Shown here: positions 7,116-13,130 of the stretch, piece after piece | Layout of the letters: every line of letters starts with the position of its first letter | How positions within the stretch are numbered: the stretch's first letter is position 1 | Virus record (IMG/VR): IMGVR_UViG_3300031957_003344 | Location: 1-29,196 of that record | Origin: a virus | Direction: 5' to 3' (one strand) | Length of the DNA: 29,196 nucleotides | The notes under the pieces: model-generated | Seen by the model: only the letters and a program-made list of their open reading frames with translations | Databases searched by the model: none | What the model was told of the DNA's origin: nothing | Made by a program: the position numbers and the translations under genes

Positions 7116-7478
7116 TTAAAGTTCTGCGGTTATATGGCAATCCATTTTGTTTTCTACAATATAATCACGGATTTGTTTTCCCAATTCATAATTTGCATAG
7201 TGTTTTAAATCAATTTGAGTAACACCATATTCCTTTAAAATTTCATCATTCCATCCTAATTCGGCTAAAAACATATCTTTAACCCTTTGTATTCCTTCGC
7301 CATGTTCTTTGATCATTTTTTTTAATTGGGATTTTACAAAGGGTAATTTATCCCTCTCAACCCAATATTCTACATAATTTGAATCTAAAACCTCTGCGCC
7401 AAATATCTCAGGTGCGTTGCTTGGTTGTATGGCAAACATAAATTTTCCTTCTATGTCGCCTGTATAATATCTACCCAT
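7116..7478 (-). CDS. Hypothetical protein (MGRYYTGDIEGKF type)
   Basis: 120 residues. The opening MGRYYTGDIEGKFMFAIQPS is a start I recall in phage and bacterial hypothetical proteins, but no function is known to me. The rest is helical and charged (KLPFVKSQLKKMIKEHGEG, LGKQIRDYIVENK). It has one base between it and the upstream gene. The DNA opposite contains an open frame on the plus strand (6933-7208) that I regard as a shadow. Confidence 0.6.
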   Translation of the reverse strand: MGRYYTGDIEGKFMFAIQPSNAPEIFGAEVLDSNYVEYWVERDKLPFVKSQLKKMIKEHGEGIQRVKDMFLAELGWNDEILKEYGVTQIDLKHYANYELGKQIRDYIVENKMDCHITAEL

Positions 7479-7479
7479 T

Positions 7480-7713
7480 TTATTTTAGTTTAGTTATTTG
7501 TACTTCACACCATCCTTTTTCGCTATGTGAGGGTTGCGCCTTTATCTTTTCCGTTGTCAGTAACGTTGCTAATGCACAGGTCGCCTTCCAAAGCGCAGGT
7601 TCGGGGATTTCATCATGTTCATCGTCATACATAATCATTCCCCTACATTCATACATTTCGGCGCATTCGTCATATTTAAACGAATAACCATTAATTCTGA
7701 TTCTACTTTCCAT
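7480..7713 (-). CDS. Hypothetical small protein (77 aa)
   Basis: 77 residues, not recognised. A beta-rich N-terminal half (RIRINGYSFKYDECAEMYECRG) contains two cysteines and an acidic stretch (YDDEHDEIPEP) and is followed by a helix (ALWKATCALATLLTTEKI). It overlaps the 48-residue gene upstream by 11 bases. Nothing indicates membrane location. Confidence 0.55.
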   Translation of the reverse strand: MESRIRINGYSFKYDECAEMYECRGMIMYDDEHDEIPEPALWKATCALATLLTTEKIKAQPSHSEKGWCEVQITKLK

Positions 7714-7849
7714 TTTTTTTTGGTTTTTTTTCTATTGGCATTGATAGTTTAGAACACAGGTCACGCCAAAATTTAACCCTTGTCCTTAATTCTATTATTT
7801 CCTCTTGTTGTTTTTTTAGGAGGTATGTATTTAAAACGTCATTAGTCAT
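7703..7849 (-). CDS. Tiny coiled-coil-like protein (48 aa)
   Basis: 48 residues; ATG at 7849 overlapping the upstream stop as ATGA, stop TAG at 7703-7705. Residues 10-30 (LLKKQQEEIIELRTRVKFW) form a strongly amphipathic helix, and the C-terminus is lysine-rich (IEKKPKKNGK). The exact four-base coupling to its upstream neighbour, seen throughout this operon, is the main argument that it is a real gene. The long A-runs near its end (minus strand) make this region sensitive to sequencing indels. Confidence 0.45.
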   Translation of the reverse strand: MTNDVLNTYLLKKQQEEIIELRTRVKFWRDLCSKLSMPIEKKPKKNGK

Positions 7850-8205
7850 GATGCGGTTATTTGATTATTATCTTCACACCATATTTCCTCCTCATATTCC
7901 CATAATAATTCCCCTCCATAACAATACACCAACATATTTACCAAAGATTCGGCGTTGTCATAACATTTGGTTTCCCCTATGTGCATTTTTTCCCAATCAT
8001 GGACATCCCTGACAGCTTCAAAAACCGACAAGCCATGGTCTTCAAGCCATCGCTCGGCTTGATAGTATCCTATAATGTAATAATCTTGGTTAAATAATTC
8101 ATGGTGCAAATCGGATACGTCATTTGTTAATTCCCCATAACGTTTCTTTTCCTTCACCATTTCCTTGATGTAGGTTTTTAATTCATTTTTAATCGTGCTT
8201 CTCAT
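7846..8205 (-). CDS. Conserved phage hypothetical protein (DUF7222-like)
   Basis: 119 residues. The segment LHHELFNQDYYIIGYYQAERWLEDHG followed by a later AESLVNMLVYCYGGELLW matches my memory of a small family widespread in phages and plasmids of Bacteroidetes (called DUF7222). Function is unknown. It is acidic in its second half, helical, and shows no membrane segment. Both ends overlap neighbours by four bases (ATGA), so it lies in the middle of a translationally coupled string. Confidence 0.6.
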   Translation of the reverse strand: MRSTIKNELKTYIKEMVKEKKRYGELTNDVSDLHHELFNQDYYIIGYYQAERWLEDHGLSVFEAVRDVHDWEKMHIGETKCYDNAESLVNMLVYCYGGELLWEYEEEIWCEDNNQITAS

Positions 8206-8375
8206 TTTTTCTTGGTTTGAGCATTAATAATATCATTTTTGTAATTGTTCCAAATTCGTAGGAAATTGGCCTCAAATTTTTCTTCGGGGGTTAAATCTTG
8301 TCCATTTAACCATTTCATCCAATCGCCATAATTCTTGAATTGGCGGTCAGGCAGGGTGGTTTTTCCTATATTCAT
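8202..8375 (-). CDS. Hypothetical small protein (57 aa)
   Basis: 57 residues, start ATG at 8375 and stop TGA at 8202-8204, both in ATGA overlaps. It contains a Trp-rich helical core (FKNYGDWMKWLNGQDLTPEE, then FLRIWNNYKNDII). Not recognised. The regular ATGA couplings on both sides strongly support that it is translated. Confidence 0.5.
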   Translation of the reverse strand: MNIGKTTLPDRQFKNYGDWMKWLNGQDLTPEEKFEANFLRIWNNYKNDIINAQTKKK

Positions 8376-8533
8376 TTTGGGTAGGCGGGTGTTGGTTTTT
8401 CATCTGAGTATGGATTGTCCGCTTTGCAATCCCTTGCACAAATATAAGCGTCTAATTTCGCCGTCCACTCGGCGACTTGTTTCTCATGCCACTCCACATG
8501 TTCGGCGGCTTCTTTAATTAATTTATCTAACAT
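8372..8533 (-). CDS. Hypothetical small protein (53 aa)
   Basis: 53 residues, from an ATG at 8533 to a TGA at 8372-8374 that overlaps the next start. The N-terminal 30 residues form an amphipathic helix (LDKLIKEAAEHVEWHEKQVA), followed by YICARDCKADNPYSDEKPTP, with two cysteines and a Pro-rich end. Not recognised. A plus-strand open frame opposite (8335-8517) is a shadow. Confidence 0.5.
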   Translation of the reverse strand: MLDKLIKEAAEHVEWHEKQVAEWTAKLDAYICARDCKADNPYSDEKPTPAYPK

Positions 8534-8535
8534 TT

Positions 8536-8970
8536 TTAAAAGTATTTATTTATAGTTTCTTTAGCAATTTTTATCGCCTCTTCGGACGTTTCAATATTTT
8601 CTCCGACATATTCTAATCCCTTTTCATATATTTCCATAGACACGGAATAAGTGCCAATATCTTCAAAATTCGGATTGTGTTTTGGGTGATTGGGCAACCA
8701 AATTTGGACATATCCGATAACTTCACAACCATCACCCACAAATTCCGCCATCACACTCGGGCATAAATCATTATGCCAAGAAGAATCCTCCCATGCATGT
8801 CGGGATTTATTTTTCAATTTTTTCAAAATGTCCACCACTAATTGACATTGGTAGGCATTTATAAAATCCTGTCCGTAATGTTCAACAGGTTCTACGGCGA
8901 ATCGTCCCGATTCATCCGTGGTGGCATCAGTAATTTCCGTGCCATTAAATTCAAAAGGTAAATGTTTCAT
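8536..8970 (-). CDS. Acidic hypothetical protein (144 aa)
   Basis: 144 residues, clearly acidic, mixed alpha/beta, not recognised. Notable stretches are FNGTEITDATTDESGRFAV near the start, a middle beta segment (CEVIGYVQIWLPNHPKHNP) and a C-terminal helix (EEAIKIAKETINKYF). It is the second gene from the leftward promoter, so should be among the first products after infection. Small acidic early proteins of phages often mimic DNA or bind host proteins, but nothing here proves that. Confidence 0.55.
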   Translation of the reverse strand: MKHLPFEFNGTEITDATTDESGRFAVEPVEHYGQDFINAYQCQLVVDILKKLKNKSRHAWEDSSWHNDLCPSVMAEFVGDGCEVIGYVQIWLPNHPKHNPNFEDIGTYSVSMEIYEKGLEYVGENIETSEEAIKIAKETINKYF

Positions 8971-8987
8971 TTTTTTATTTGATTTTT

Positions 8988-9131
8988 TTATTTGTTTAAT
9001 AATTCATTTAATTCTTGTTGTACCCATTTGGCTTTTTCAATTTCATCCCTGTTATAGAAATCATTCCGTAAATTGATCAAATAATTAATGTATTCCTTAT
9101 CTGTGCTTAATATAGAATTGTGAATATTCAT
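8988..9131 (-). CDS. First leftward early gene, tiny protein (47 aa)
   Basis: 47 residues; ATG at 9131, TAA at 8988-8990. A helical protein (TDKEYINYLINLRNDFYNRD, then EKAKWVQQELNELLNK). It is the promoter-proximal gene of the leftward operon, with about 60 bases of leader from the predicted promoter. Not recognised. Below usual gene-calling size, but the position and the regular codon pattern favour a real gene. Confidence 0.45.
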   Translation of the reverse strand: MNIHNSILSTDKEYINYLINLRNDFYNRDEIEKAKWVQQELNELLNK

Positions 9132-9190
9132 TTTGTTTGTTTTTAATGTTATTGCAATATACAAGTTTCTTTATAAAGTCCAATGCAGAA

Positions 9191-9208
9191 ATACAAATTT
9201 ATTTGTAT
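9191..9208. promoter_or_regulatory. Operator-like 18-bp palindrome, left copy
   Basis: ATACAAAT-TT-ATTTGTAT is a perfect inverted repeat with two central bases. It covers the predicted -7 element of the leftward promoter, so a dimeric protein bound here should block leftward transcription. The small HTH protein encoded at 9786-9998 is the obvious local candidate for binding, by inference only. Confidence 0.6.
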
Positions 9209-9225
9209 CATTAATTAACTTCAAA
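9194..9225 (-). promoter_or_regulatory. Leftward early promoter (Bacteroidetes type)
   Basis: On the minus strand, TTTG (plus 9222-9225) is followed after 20 bases by TAAATTTG (plus 9194-9201). This fits the Bacteroidetes TTTG / TAnnTTTG promoter pattern with its usual spacing of about 17-23 bases. Transcription would begin a few bases to the left and read the twelve-gene leftward operon. I could not find an equally good match for the rightward direction. Confidence 0.6.
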
Positions 9226-9245
9226 ATGTTGATTAGTAGGTTAAT

Positions 9246-9263
9246 ATAAAAATGTATTTTTAT
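9246..9263. promoter_or_regulatory. Operator-like 18-bp palindrome, right copy
   Basis: ATAAAAAT-GT-ATTTTTAT is a perfect inverted repeat with the same 8-2-8 design as the left copy and half-sites that differ at one position (C to A). The two centres are 55 bp apart, close to five helical turns. It lies about 60 bases before the first rightward gene, where the rightward promoter should be. Confidence 0.55.
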
Positions 9264-9290
9264 TTGTCATAGTAATTTATTTCTATTACA

Positions 9291-9313
9291 TTTAAGGATT
9301 ATTAACCCTTAAA
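9291..9313 (+). promoter_or_regulatory. Leader hairpin before the first rightward gene
   Basis: TTTAAGG (9291-9297) and CCTTAAA (9307-9313) pair around a nine-base loop, ending eight bases before the ATG at 9322. In RNA the stem would lie next to the start codon and could affect ribosome access; as DNA it could be a protein site. Confidence 0.4.
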
Positions 9314-9321
9314 ATTTAACA

Positions 9322-9786
9322 ATGGGACTATCTAAAATTAAATCAGTACAAGCCAACGGTTCTTACGAATCAAAATTTGATGGCTCTACTATGTTCACCT
9401 TTGAAATTGCTTTGGAGGATGGAACATTGGGCGAGGTGTCAGCCAAAACCCAAGATCGGTGGAAAATCGGTGATGAGGTCGAATATTCTTTAACCGAAAC
9501 TCAATACGGAAAAAAATTGAAATTGAGCCGACCACAACAGGATTTTTCCAACGCCTCATTTGGTGGAGGAGGAAATTATCAATCACCCGACCATCGCCAA
9601 CATCTAATTATGAATCAATGGGCAATACGCATGGCAATGGAATGGGAAATGAATCAATGCCCTCCCGATAAGATTAGAATTAGACAAGCTATAGCCTTGG
9701 CAAAACAATTGAAGGAATTTGCTATGGATTTGGATAACGTTGATGTTTCACTACAAGCGGAAACTGTGACAGAAAATATTTTTTGA
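9322..9786 (+). CDS. OB-fold-like, possible single-stranded DNA-binding protein
   Basis: 154 residues. Residues 1-68 show five alternating beta strands with a Gly-containing turn pattern (SKIKSVQANGSYESK, MFTFEIALEDGTLGEVSAKT, GDEVEYSLTETQYGKKLKLS) as in an OB fold. A Gly-rich linker (FGGGGN) leads to a helical C-terminal domain (HRQHLIMNQWAIRMAMEW, DKIRIRQAIALAKQLKEF). The first gene of the rightward early operon, followed by replication genes, it is plausibly a phage ssDNA-binding protein, but it lacks the typical acidic SSB tail, so this is tentative. The stop overlaps the next ATG as TGATG. Confidence 0.5.
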   Translation: MGLSKIKSVQANGSYESKFDGSTMFTFEIALEDGTLGEVSAKTQDRWKIGDEVEYSLTETQYGKKLKLSRPQQDFSNASFGGGGNYQSPDHRQHLIMNQWAIRMAMEWEMNQCPPDKIRIRQAIALAKQLKEFAMDLDNVDVSLQAETVTENIF

Positions 9787-9998
9787 TGAAAGAATTTATC
9801 CAAAAACATTTTGGTAGCAATGTGAACATGGCAAAGGAATTAGGTATCACTAATCAAACCGTTACCAATTGGTTGAAATCTAATCCAAGAGGTATGCTTA
9901 AATATTTACCCGAAATTGTAGAAAAATCTAACATCACGGAACGCCAAATAGTTTGGGAAGTAATGTTTCATGAGGAAATGATCAAAACCAAAAATTAA
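9786..9998 (+). CDS. Small helix-turn-helix regulator (Cro/YdaS-like)
   Basis: 70 residues. The segment SNVNMAKELGITNQTVTNWLKS is a clear helix-turn-helix (NMAKELGI helix 2, TNQTVTNWL recognition helix), and the remaining residues form a helical tail with a probable dimerisation part. Size and layout resemble Cro, CII or YdaS-type regulators. It is the second gene rightward of the operator pair, and a natural candidate to bind it. The ATG at 9786 shares its A with the upstream stop; the TTG three bases earlier is less likely. No integrase or CI-like repressor accompanies it, so lysogeny is not implied. Confidence 0.7.
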   Translation: MKEFIQKHFGSNVNMAKELGITNQTVTNWLKSNPRGMLKYLPEIVEKSNITERQIVWEVMFHEEMIKTKN

Positions 9999-10738
9999 TG
10001 TTTACCCAATTTTCCTTTAATGTTCATGCAGGGAAAAAACATGGTGTGGAGGGTGCGGTATTGCTCTCCCACCTTGTTTATTGGGTTTATAGGAATGAAT
10101 TGAATAAACAAAATTTCCATGATGGAAACTATTGGACTTATAATACGGCAGAATCCTTTACCGAATTATTTCCTTTTTGGAACTCCCAAAAAATTAGGCG
10201 ATTATTGACTAAATTAGAAAAGGAAAATGCTATCATAATAGGTTGCCATAACAAAGCACGATATGATAGAACAAAATGGTTTACTATCACAAAACAAACC
10301 AAAAGCCTTTATTCCAATGATTTTTCAAAATTGAAAGATGGAACTATCAAAAATGAAAAATGCAATTTTCAAAATGAAAAAATGCAACCTTCAAAAGTGA
10401 AAGAACAATACCAAATAACTAAACAAATAACATCACAAATAACTACACAAAAAAAGGAAATCATTTTGCCCTTTGTGAGTGATGTATTTAATTTGGCATG
10501 GACAACATGGAAGGAATACAAAAAAATAGAAAAGGGATTTAAATTCAAATCCGAAATATCAGAACAAACAGCTTTAAATAATTTACAAAAAATCTCAGCA
10601 AATGACGAAAAAGAAGCCATTGAAATCATCCAACATGCCATCGCTCAAGGATGGTCAGGATTATTTGCTCGAAAAAAGAATAAAGGAACAAAAACTTTCG
10701 ATACACAAGAGTATAAAAATTATCTCGAATCGCTTTGA
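9998..10738 (+). CDS. Replisome organizer-like replication protein
   Basis: 246 residues. The N-terminal part (about 1-100) has the layout of phage replication initiators with a winged helix: GVEGAVLLSHLVYWVYRNEL, a WTYNTAESFTELFPFW segment, then QKIRRLLTKLEKENAIII, a typical recognition helix plus wing. A polar, Lys/Gln-rich linker (110-150) joins it to a C-terminal domain (about 158-225) with W..WKEYKK and FKFKSEISEQTALNNLQKIS, ending IAQGWSGLFA; similar C-termini are common in phage proteins that load helicase. Start ATG overlaps the preceding stop (TAATG). Specific biochemical role is inferred from family resemblance. Confidence 0.65.
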   Translation: MFTQFSFNVHAGKKHGVEGAVLLSHLVYWVYRNELNKQNFHDGNYWTYNTAESFTELFPFWNSQKIRRLLTKLEKENAIIIGCHNKARYDRTKWFTITKQTKSLYSNDFSKLKDGTIKNEKCNFQNEKMQPSKVKEQYQITKQITSQITTQKKEIILPFVSDVFNLAWTTWKEYKKIEKGFKFKSEISEQTALNNLQKISANDEKEAIEIIQHAIAQGWSGLFARKKNKGTKTFDTQEYKNYLESL

Positions 10739-11330
10739 CCTTAGTCCTGATCAGGCATGGAAATATGGAACTAATATAAGGTCGGCATTTAAACAAGAGC
10801 CACAATTAACGCATGTTTCTTTAATGGCGATTTTAAAGGATGCGGTTGAATATTTAGATTTTAACAAAAGTTTTAGACACGAAGGTGATTATATTGAAGC
10901 AATAGATTATTTGATTAAAGAATTCCCTGTCATGAAAATGGAGGAATGGAAAATAATTTGCATACGATTAAAGGCAGGAAAATATGGCAAAATGTATGAA
11001 CGACTAAAATTACCTGAATTAGTGGAAATATTCCAACAATTTGAAGGCGAAAGAGCTGAAATGATGGAAAAAAATATAAAACGGGAAAAAGATGTACCAC
11101 CACCTTTGCAAAACATTGATGCTGAACTATTTAAAAAAATAGGTAAATCATTAGACCTTCCCGAATTGGACACGGATAACAGGGGAAGGTGGAAATTTAT
11201 AGAACATCCCAATACAACAAATGAAAAAAATCAATTACCTTTTAGTGATTGTTGCGGAGCGGAAACAACGGAAACGGAAATGGGAATATGTCCTGACTGT
11301 TTAGAACATTGCGAATTTAGTACCGAATGA
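10602..11330 (+). CDS. Helical early protein with Cys-rich tail, possible helicase-loading partner
   Basis: Up to 242 residues from the ATG at 10602; the alternative starts ATG 10635 and TTG 10665 also lie inside the preceding gene, and the first convincing protein-like sequence begins near LSPDQAWKYGTNIRSAF (10737 onward), so the true start is unsure. The body is helical (LTHVSLMAILKDAVEYLDF, MKMEEWKIICIRLKAGKYG, LPELVEIFQQFEGERAEM). The C-terminus has CCGAETTETEMGICPDCLEHC, two pairs of cysteines spaced like a small zinc ribbon. It follows the replication protein and ends 47 bases before a terminator. Similar proteins beside phage initiators are often helicase loaders, but I do not recognise this one. 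Confidence 0.6.
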   Translation: MTKKKPLKSSNMPSLKDGQDYLLEKRIKEQKLSIHKSIKIISNRFDLSPDQAWKYGTNIRSAFKQEPQLTHVSLMAILKDAVEYLDFNKSFRHEGDYIEAIDYLIKEFPVMKMEEWKIICIRLKAGKYGKMYERLKLPELVEIFQQFEGERAEMMEKNIKREKDVPPPLQNIDAELFKKIGKSLDLPELDTDNRGRWKFIEHPNTTNEKNQLPFSDCCGAETTETEMGICPDCLEHCEFSTE

Positions 11331-11377
11331 AAAAAAAGGAATAAAAATTTGGTTTCTTAGTTTTTTTTTCGTAAAGT

Positions 11378-11403
11378 AGCCGCCTAATGAGTGCGGCTTT
11401 TTT
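11378..11403 (+). terminator. Rho-independent terminator after the replication genes
   Basis: AGCCGC (11378-11383) pairs perfectly with GCGGCT (11393-11398) around a nine-base loop, and the stem runs into six T's (11398-11403). It lies 47 bases after the stop of the Cys-tailed protein and should end the rightward early transcript. Confidence 0.85.
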
Positions 11404-11468
11404 CATATCCATTATTTGCATAGCGTTTACCGATGTAGGCGTGGAATATTATTTGAGGTCCGAAATAC

Positions 11469-11513
11469 GGATAAATACCATAATAATAATAATTTTATCC
11501 TTTTTTGGTATTT
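11469..11513 (+). promoter_or_regulatory. Mutually exclusive hairpins upstream of the NinG-like gene
   Basis: GGATAAA (11469-11475) can pair with TTTATCC (11494-11500), which is followed by six T's like a weak terminator. The overlapping AAATACCA (11473-11480) can instead pair with TGGTATTT (11506-11513). The two left arms share three bases, so only one stem can form at a time, the design of an attenuator. The ATG of the next gene is four bases after the second stem. All stems are AT-rich and short. Confidence 0.35.
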
Positions 11514-11517
11514 TTCT

Positions 11518-11892
11518 ATGAAAAGGTCCACCCTCATAAAAAAATTAGACAAAGTATTTTCTTTATGGGTAAGGATGAAAGATGCCGACCACACCGGGCA
11601 GGTTGATTGTTTTACTTGCGGAGTTTCTAAGAATTGGAAATATGAGATGGATGCGGGGCATTTTCAGAGCCGAGGAAAATATGCCACCCGTTGGCATGAG
11701 GACAACGTAAAACCACAATGCAAAAGGTGTAATGGATTCCGTGGCGGGGAACAATATCAATTCGCACTAAATTTAGGGAAGGATTTAGCTGATGATTTGG
11801 TTTTTTTGAGCAATCAATCGGTAAGATTTACCAACGATGAATTGTTGGAAAAAATAAAATATTATACCCATTTAGTTGATTTGATGAAATAA
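11518..11892 (+). CDS. ninG: NinG-like recombination nuclease (Rap family)
   Basis: 124 residues from the ATG at 11518; a longer in-frame start at 11416 would translate the hairpin region and is rejected. Features of the lambda NinG/Rap family are clear: CFTCG (C31, C34), DAGHFQSRGKYATRWHEDNVKPQC (H48, C68) and CKRCNGFRGG (C68, C71). These zinc and HNH-like motifs belong to a structure-specific endonuclease that cuts recombination junctions. It is the first gene after the early terminator, heading the module that runs to the terminase. Confidence 0.85.
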   Translation: MKRSTLIKKLDKVFSLWVRMKDADHTGQVDCFTCGVSKNWKYEMDAGHFQSRGKYATRWHEDNVKPQCKRCNGFRGGEQYQFALNLGKDLADDLVFLSNQSVRFTNDELLEKIKYYTHLVDLMK

Positions 11893-11918
11893 ATTCCTGA
11901 AAAACCCCTTTTATAGTA

Positions 11919-12461
11919 GTGATACATAAGTATGTAAAAGAGAATTATGGTTCTATCCTTGAAATATCCAAGGTTATAACCCGTGGCAATAAAGAAGATT
12001 ATGAGGACTTAGCTCATGAGATAATGGTTTTGCTTTTGACAAGTAACAGGGAAAAAATGAATTTATTGGTGGAAAGGGGGGAAATAAAATGGTATATTTT
12101 AAGAGTTACCATCAATGAATATAGAGGAAAAAAAGGTGTTTATTATAAAAAATATAAAAGGCATAAAAGGATGCTTTATGATGAGCAAATGATCAAGGAA
12201 CACAATTCCTTCCTCAATAATTTGAATGAAGTGGAAATAAAAAATAAAGAGGAAAAGGTTCTTAAATTTATTGACGAAAGGATAAATGAGATGCCTTGGT
12301 TTGAAAAAAATTGCTTTTCAATTTATTATAATGAAGGAATGTCTTTAAACATCATGAGCGAATTAACAGGAATAAATAGGAACACTTTATACAGGGCAAT
12401 TAGAAAAGTTAGAAATTTTTTACAAGATGAAATTAAAAAAGAGCCGTGGTATAGGCGATGA
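11919..12461 (+). CDS. Phage sigma-70-like (ECF-type) factor
   Basis: 180 residues starting at GTG. The N-terminal half has region 2-like helices (EDYEDLAHEIMVLLL, KWYILRVTINEYRGKKG, in the style of core-binding and -10 recognition). A Lys/Tyr-rich linker follows, then a region 4-like HTH: MPWFEKNCFSIYYNEGMSLNIMSELTGINRNTLYRAIRKVRNFL. This matches the two-domain layout of ECF sigma factors, and proteins of this type are common in Bacteroidetes phages. It probably redirects host RNA polymerase to middle or late promoters. Its end overlaps the next gene by 35 bases. It could also be a sigma-like DNA-binding protein without true sigma activity. Confidence 0.7.
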   Translation: MIHKYVKENYGSILEISKVITRGNKEDYEDLAHEIMVLLLTSNREKMNLLVERGEIKWYILRVTINEYRGKKGVYYKKYKRHKRMLYDEQMIKEHNSFLNNLNEVEIKNKEEKVLKFIDERINEMPWFEKNCFSIYYNEGMSLNIMSELTGINRNTLYRAIRKVRNFLQDEIKKEPWYRR

Positions 12462-12798
12462 CCTCGAAAAAATCAGCAAAGCGACAGGCGTGGAAAAAGT
12501 GGTAAAAGCTATTTTCGGCGAGGATTGTGGGTGTGATAAAAGGCGGGATAGGTTAAATAAAATGTTCCCGCATCAGGAAATAAAAATGATGGACGCCGAA
12601 CAAAAAAAATATTTTGATGAGGTTATCCAAAAAGCTTACAAAAGTGGACAAAATTTAGGAAAACACCATGCAGAAGAGTTTTATGCCTTATTTGAAAACC
12701 TGACAGGACAAAAGGCACAAAAAACTAATTGTGCATCATGCAATAGGAAAACCTATCAAAAATTATTAAAAATATATGAGGCAAGTTGCGAGGTATAA
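12427..12798 (+). CDS. Cys-rich small protein (GIGDDLEKI...DCGCDKRR type)
   Basis: 123 residues. The N-terminal motif GIGDDLEKISKATGVEKVVK followed by EDCGCDKRRDRLNKMFP is one I recall in many Bacteroidetes phages and prophages; no function is established to my knowledge. A second Cys pair (NCASCNRKTY) lies near the C-terminus, so the protein may bind one zinc through CGC and CASC. It overlaps the sigma-like gene upstream and the DnaA-like gene downstream. Confidence 0.6.
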   Translation: MKLKKSRGIGDDLEKISKATGVEKVVKAIFGEDCGCDKRRDRLNKMFPHQEIKMMDAEQKKYFDEVIQKAYKSGQNLGKHHAEEFYALFENLTGQKAQKTNCASCNRKTYQKLLKIYEASCEV

Positions 12799-13129
12799 TA
12801 CGGAAAAATTATTGTTGGATATTGGCGCTGTTATGATGGAAAAAGACAACCTACACCATAATTTGGCATTGGAAAGGTGTAAAAGGGCATCTATAAAATT
12901 AGGATTTACTTGGGAACAGGTGGTTTCCAAAAGACGCCATGACAAATTAGTGGATGTCAGAACTTGTTTGTGCAAATTTTTAAGGGAAAGGGATTGGACT
13001 TTAACCTCAATAGGGGAAACATTGAATATCCACCATGCCACGGTTTTACATCACAACAAAAAATTTGACGATTTATTTCCGATAGATAATAATATTCAAA
13101 AAGTATGGTACATTATAAAAACAAGTTGA
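12776..13129 (+). CDS. Stand-alone DnaA domain IV-like DNA-binding protein
   Basis: 117 residues. Residues 47-95 read WEQVVSKRRHDKLVDVRTCL, then FLRERDWTLTSIGETLNIHHATVLHH. This follows the C-terminal DNA-binding domain of the replication initiator DnaA: the basic SKRR loop, the long helix, SIGETLN as the first HTH helix and HHATVLHH in place of the RDHTTVLHA signature that reads DnaA boxes. There is no AAA+ ATPase part, so it cannot act as an initiator by itself. It might mark the phage origin or compete with host DnaA. I did not find a perfect DnaA box by eye. Confidence 0.7.
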   Translation: MRQVARYNTEKLLLDIGAVMMEKDNLHHNLALERCKRASIKLGFTWEQVVSKRRHDKLVDVRTCLCKFLRERDWTLTSIGETLNIHHATVLHHNKKFDDLFPIDNNIQKVWYIIKTS

Positions 13130-13130
13130 A

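Larger units (their letters stand above)
9132..9321. promoter_or_regulatory. Divergent early control region
   Basis: This 190-base AT-rich stretch separates the leftward and rightward early operons and holds no gene. It contains, from left to right, a 10-base palindrome TATTGCAATA (9150-9159), another CTTTATAAAG (9169-9178), two related 18-base palindromes (9191-9208 and 9246-9263), a leftward Bacteroidetes-type promoter (9194-9225) and a leader hairpin (9291-9313) just before the first rightward gene. It is the probable early switch of the phage. Confidence 0.7.

Noticed and set aside
6933-7208. 91-codon plus-strand open frame inside the leftward operon
   Set aside because: Lies across two tightly spaced leftward genes with no promoter or neighbour on its own strand.
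9786-9998. Lysogeny module (repressor plus integrase)
   Set aside because: Only one small HTH protein is present; there is no integrase, excisionase or recognisable attachment site in the window.
11416-11517. Longer N-terminus for the NinG-like protein starting at 11416
   Set aside because: The added 34 residues translate the post-terminator leader, including a TAATAATAAT stretch as four asparagines; family length (about 124 residues) fits the start at 11518.
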